Shown here: one piece after another, positions 62,558 through 64,000 of the stretch
How the letters are laid out: each line of letters opens with the position of its first letter
How positions within the stretch are numbered: the first letter of the stretch is position 1
From: Phyllobacterium myrsinacearum
Lineage (GTDB): Bacteria > Pseudomonadota > Alphaproteobacteria > Rhizobiales > Rhizobiaceae
Direction: 5' to 3'
Assembly (NCBI RefSeq): GCF_014138285.1
Contig: NZ_JACGXN010000017.1
Span: 26,107-90,106 of the forward strand
DNA: 64,000 bases
Translations under genes and position numbers: made by a program
The notes under the pieces: model-generated
The model's input: the letters and a program-made list of their open reading frames with translations, nothing else
Database searches by the model: none
Told to the model about the DNA's origin: nothing

Positions 62558-63733
62558 ATGGCACCTTCCCACCAGGGCCGCATGGGTCGCTTCATAGAGG
62601 CATCAACGAGCGGAGAACGGGTGAAAACCTATGTTCCAGCTCCCTTGCCCCCAACGCCTCAACTCGACCTCACCCAAATTCTTGGAGCGTACGACGCTGC
62701 CCGCGGAGCGATAGGTGAGTTGGATGGGGTGACGACTATTTTGCCCTCAACACCGCTGTTTCTGTTCATGTACGTGCGCAAGGAAGCATTGTTGTCGTCC
62801 CAGATCGAAGGCACCCAATCATCTTTGTCAGATCTTCTACTCTTTGAAAATCATGAAGTTCCACATGTTCCTCTCGATGACGTCACGGAAGTATCCAACT
62901 ATGTCGTGGCGCTCGAACATGGAATGACCCGCATGCGGAGTGGCTTTCCGCTGTCATTGCGTCTAATGCGTGAAATTCATGCCGTTCTGCTGCAATCGGG
63001 GCGGGGAACTATCAAGCAGCCAGGCGAATTTCGAAGATCCCAAAACTGGATTGGGGGGACTCGACCTGGCAACGCGCTGTTTGTTCCTCCGCCACCAGAT
63101 CAGCTAGCAGCATGTTTGGACAACCTGGAACATTTCCTCCACTTGGAAAGCCCTGCATATCCCCCTTTGATCAAGGCAGGTCTCGCCCACGTGCAGTTTG
63201 AGACGATCCACCCATTTCTTGACGGTAACGGTCGTTTGGGCCGGCTTCTGGTTACACTACTCTTGTGCAGCTCCGGTGTCTTGAAGGAGCCGATTCTCTA
63301 TCTCAGCCTTTATCTGAAAGCTCGAAGAAATGACTATTATCGTCTTTTGCAAGAAGTGCGCACCAATGGTTCCTGGGAAGCATGGATGGAATTCTTCCTC
63401 GAGGGTGTTGCGGAAACTGCCGGGCAAGCGGCCAATACTGCCAGAGATCTCATGGCGCTCTTCAACACTGATCGGCTAACGATCACTTCCTACGGTCGAG
63501 CGTCGGCTTCCATGCTACGCGTACACGAGCTCTTACAACGGCGGCCAATCGTTACCATTCAATCTGCGTCAACCGAACTCAATTTGTCGATTCCGACAGT
63601 TACAAAGTCTCTTGAACTTATGGGCGATGCCGGCATCACTCAGGAATTGACCGGCAAGCAAAGAAACCGGCAGTTTGCCTACAGCCGGTATCTTGACATT
63701 CTGGATCGGGGAACTGAACCGCTCAGGGCATAA
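62558..63733 (+). CDS. Fic family protein (class II, with N-terminal inhibitory helix)
   Basis: 391 residues. The core motif HPFLDGNGRLGR (about residues 217-228) is intact with the catalytic His and the ATP-binding residues. SSQIEG near residue 80 fits the inhibitory S/T-x3-E-G/N helix placed N-terminal to the core, which defines class II. The C-terminal ~60 residues look like a winged helix (IQSASTELNLSIPTVTKSLE). Fic proteins AMPylate protein side chains; the target is unknown. No antitoxin gene is beside it, which fits self-inhibition. Confidence 0.92.
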   Translation: MAPSHQGRMGRFIEASTSGERVKTYVPAPLPPTPQLDLTQILGAYDAARGAIGELDGVTTILPSTPLFLFMYVRKEALLSSQIEGTQSSLSDLLLFENHEVPHVPLDDVTEVSNYVVALEHGMTRMRSGFPLSLRLMREIHAVLLQSGRGTIKQPGEFRRSQNWIGGTRPGNALFVPPPPDQLAACLDNLEHFLHLESPAYPPLIKAGLAHVQFETIHPFLDGNGRLGRLLVTLLLCSSGVLKEPILYLSLYLKARRNDYYRLLQEVRTNGSWEAWMEFFLEGVAETAGQAANTARDLMALFNTDRLTITSYGRASASMLRVHELLQRRPIVTIQSASTELNLSIPTVTKSLELMGDAGITQELTGKQRNRQFAYSRYLDILDRGTEPLRA

Positions 63734-63751
63734 ATCCGGTATTACGTACAC

Positions 63752-63766
63752 GTCGATGGCATCGAC
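63752..63766. repeat. Palindrome GTCGATG-G-CATCGAC
   Basis: Perfect 7+1+7 inverted repeat shortly after the Fic gene. The GTCGATG arm is repeated in the hairpin that follows. Confidence 0.5.
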
Positions 63767-63780
63767 ATGTTCTACTAACG

Positions 63781-63807
63781 TGTCGATGAAATGCGTTTCC
63801 ATCGACA
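63781..63807 (+). terminator. Hairpin downstream of the Fic gene
   Basis: TGTCGATG and CATCGACA form an 8-bp stem with a further AAA/TTT pairing round a TGCG loop. It is about 50 bases after the Fic stop. No run of T follows, so it may be a bidirectional terminator or a protein site. Confidence 0.45.
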
Positions 63808-63933
63808 AATTTCGCTCTGCGGTTGCGTTTGTACAATATCGGAAGTTATAAGAAAACTATCAGTTCTTGTCGCCGCCCCGCTTTGGCGGCACCGATATCG
63901 CCGCACCGTTCTGGGATGCCGTCGAGGCCGGCG

Positions 63934-64000
63934 CTAACGGCGCCGTTCCCGCTCCATTGTTTCAAGAATATCCACAAAGGCGCGCACGCGCGCCGGTCGG
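63934..64000 (-). CDS. LysR-type regulator, C-terminal end (runs off the right edge)
   Basis: The last 21 codons read RPARVRAFVDILETMERERR-R and stop at 63934-63936. The RVRAFVDxL ending is typical of LysR-family C-termini. The gene starts beyond the window. Confidence 0.55.
   Translation of the reverse strand, partial: RPARVRAFVDILETMERERRR

Noticed and set aside
63752..63807. CRISPR-like repeats after the Fic gene
   Set aside because: Only two short palindromic units without regular spacers and with different arms; no cas gene in the window.

Overview
The window looks like accessory chromosome or megaplasmid sequence from an alphaproteobacterium, most likely of the order Hyphomicrobiales (Brucella/Ochrobactrum or Rhizobiaceae type). 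This is inferred from the moderately high G+C, the density of LysR/TetR/MarR/AraC regulators and ABC importers, and the mix of IS66-, IS3- and ISNCY-type transposase debris. No rRNA, tRNA, CRISPR array or intact mobile element was recognised.
Layout: (1) 0-7 kb: a partial Tyr-rich acidic protein at the left edge, an amidase divergent from a TetR regulator over two near-identical operators, a graveyard of IS66/IS3/serine-recombinase fragments, and a secreted C39-like cysteine-peptidase homologue. (2) 7.1-15.8 kb: a LysR regulator, a YtcJ-type amidohydrolase and a complete Dpp/Opp-type ABC importer (SBP, two permeases, two ATPases) in one direction. (3) 16.7-18.7 kb: a TetX-like FAD monooxygenase divergent from a TetR regulator over tandem palindromes. 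(4) 19.1-38.9 kb: a large catabolic island around a MarR gene. Leftward run an ABC importer of the spermidine/putrescine type, a class III aminotransferase, a secreted alpha/beta hydrolase, an acetylpolyamine-amidohydrolase/HDAC-type deacetylase and a SnoaL-like protein. Rightward run an HMG-CoA-lyase-like enzyme, two enoyl-CoA hydratases, a CaiB/BaiF CoA transferase, an acyl-CoA ligase, a nitronate monooxygenase-like enzyme, an aldehyde dehydrogenase, a GMC oxidoreductase and a second YtcJ amidohydrolase. Together they read as uptake, deacylation and deamination of an amine followed by CoA-dependent degradation of its carbon skeleton.
(5) 39-43 kb: a decayed zone with a YdeI-like gene, transposase remnants, a frameshifted NUDIX gene, a Phd-type antitoxin beside a frameshifted toxin, and broken ArsR, SRPBCC and alpha/beta-hydrolase genes. 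(6) 43-49 kb: an SDR/AraC divergent pair, an alginate-export-type porin and a third, exported YtcJ amidohydrolase. (7) 49-58 kb: three closely similar LysR paralogues, each close to oxidoreductase or hydrolase genes (pirin, LLM flavin oxidoreductase, MoaF/SnoaL protein, isochorismatase-like hydrolase). (8) 57.3-62 kb: a leftward run of a Kef-type antiporter, a homoserine-dehydrogenase-like enzyme, a quinone-oxidoreductase-like MDR enzyme and a frameshifted alpha/beta hydrolase. (9) 62-64 kb: regulator and recombinase remnants, a Fic protein and the 3' end of another LysR gene.
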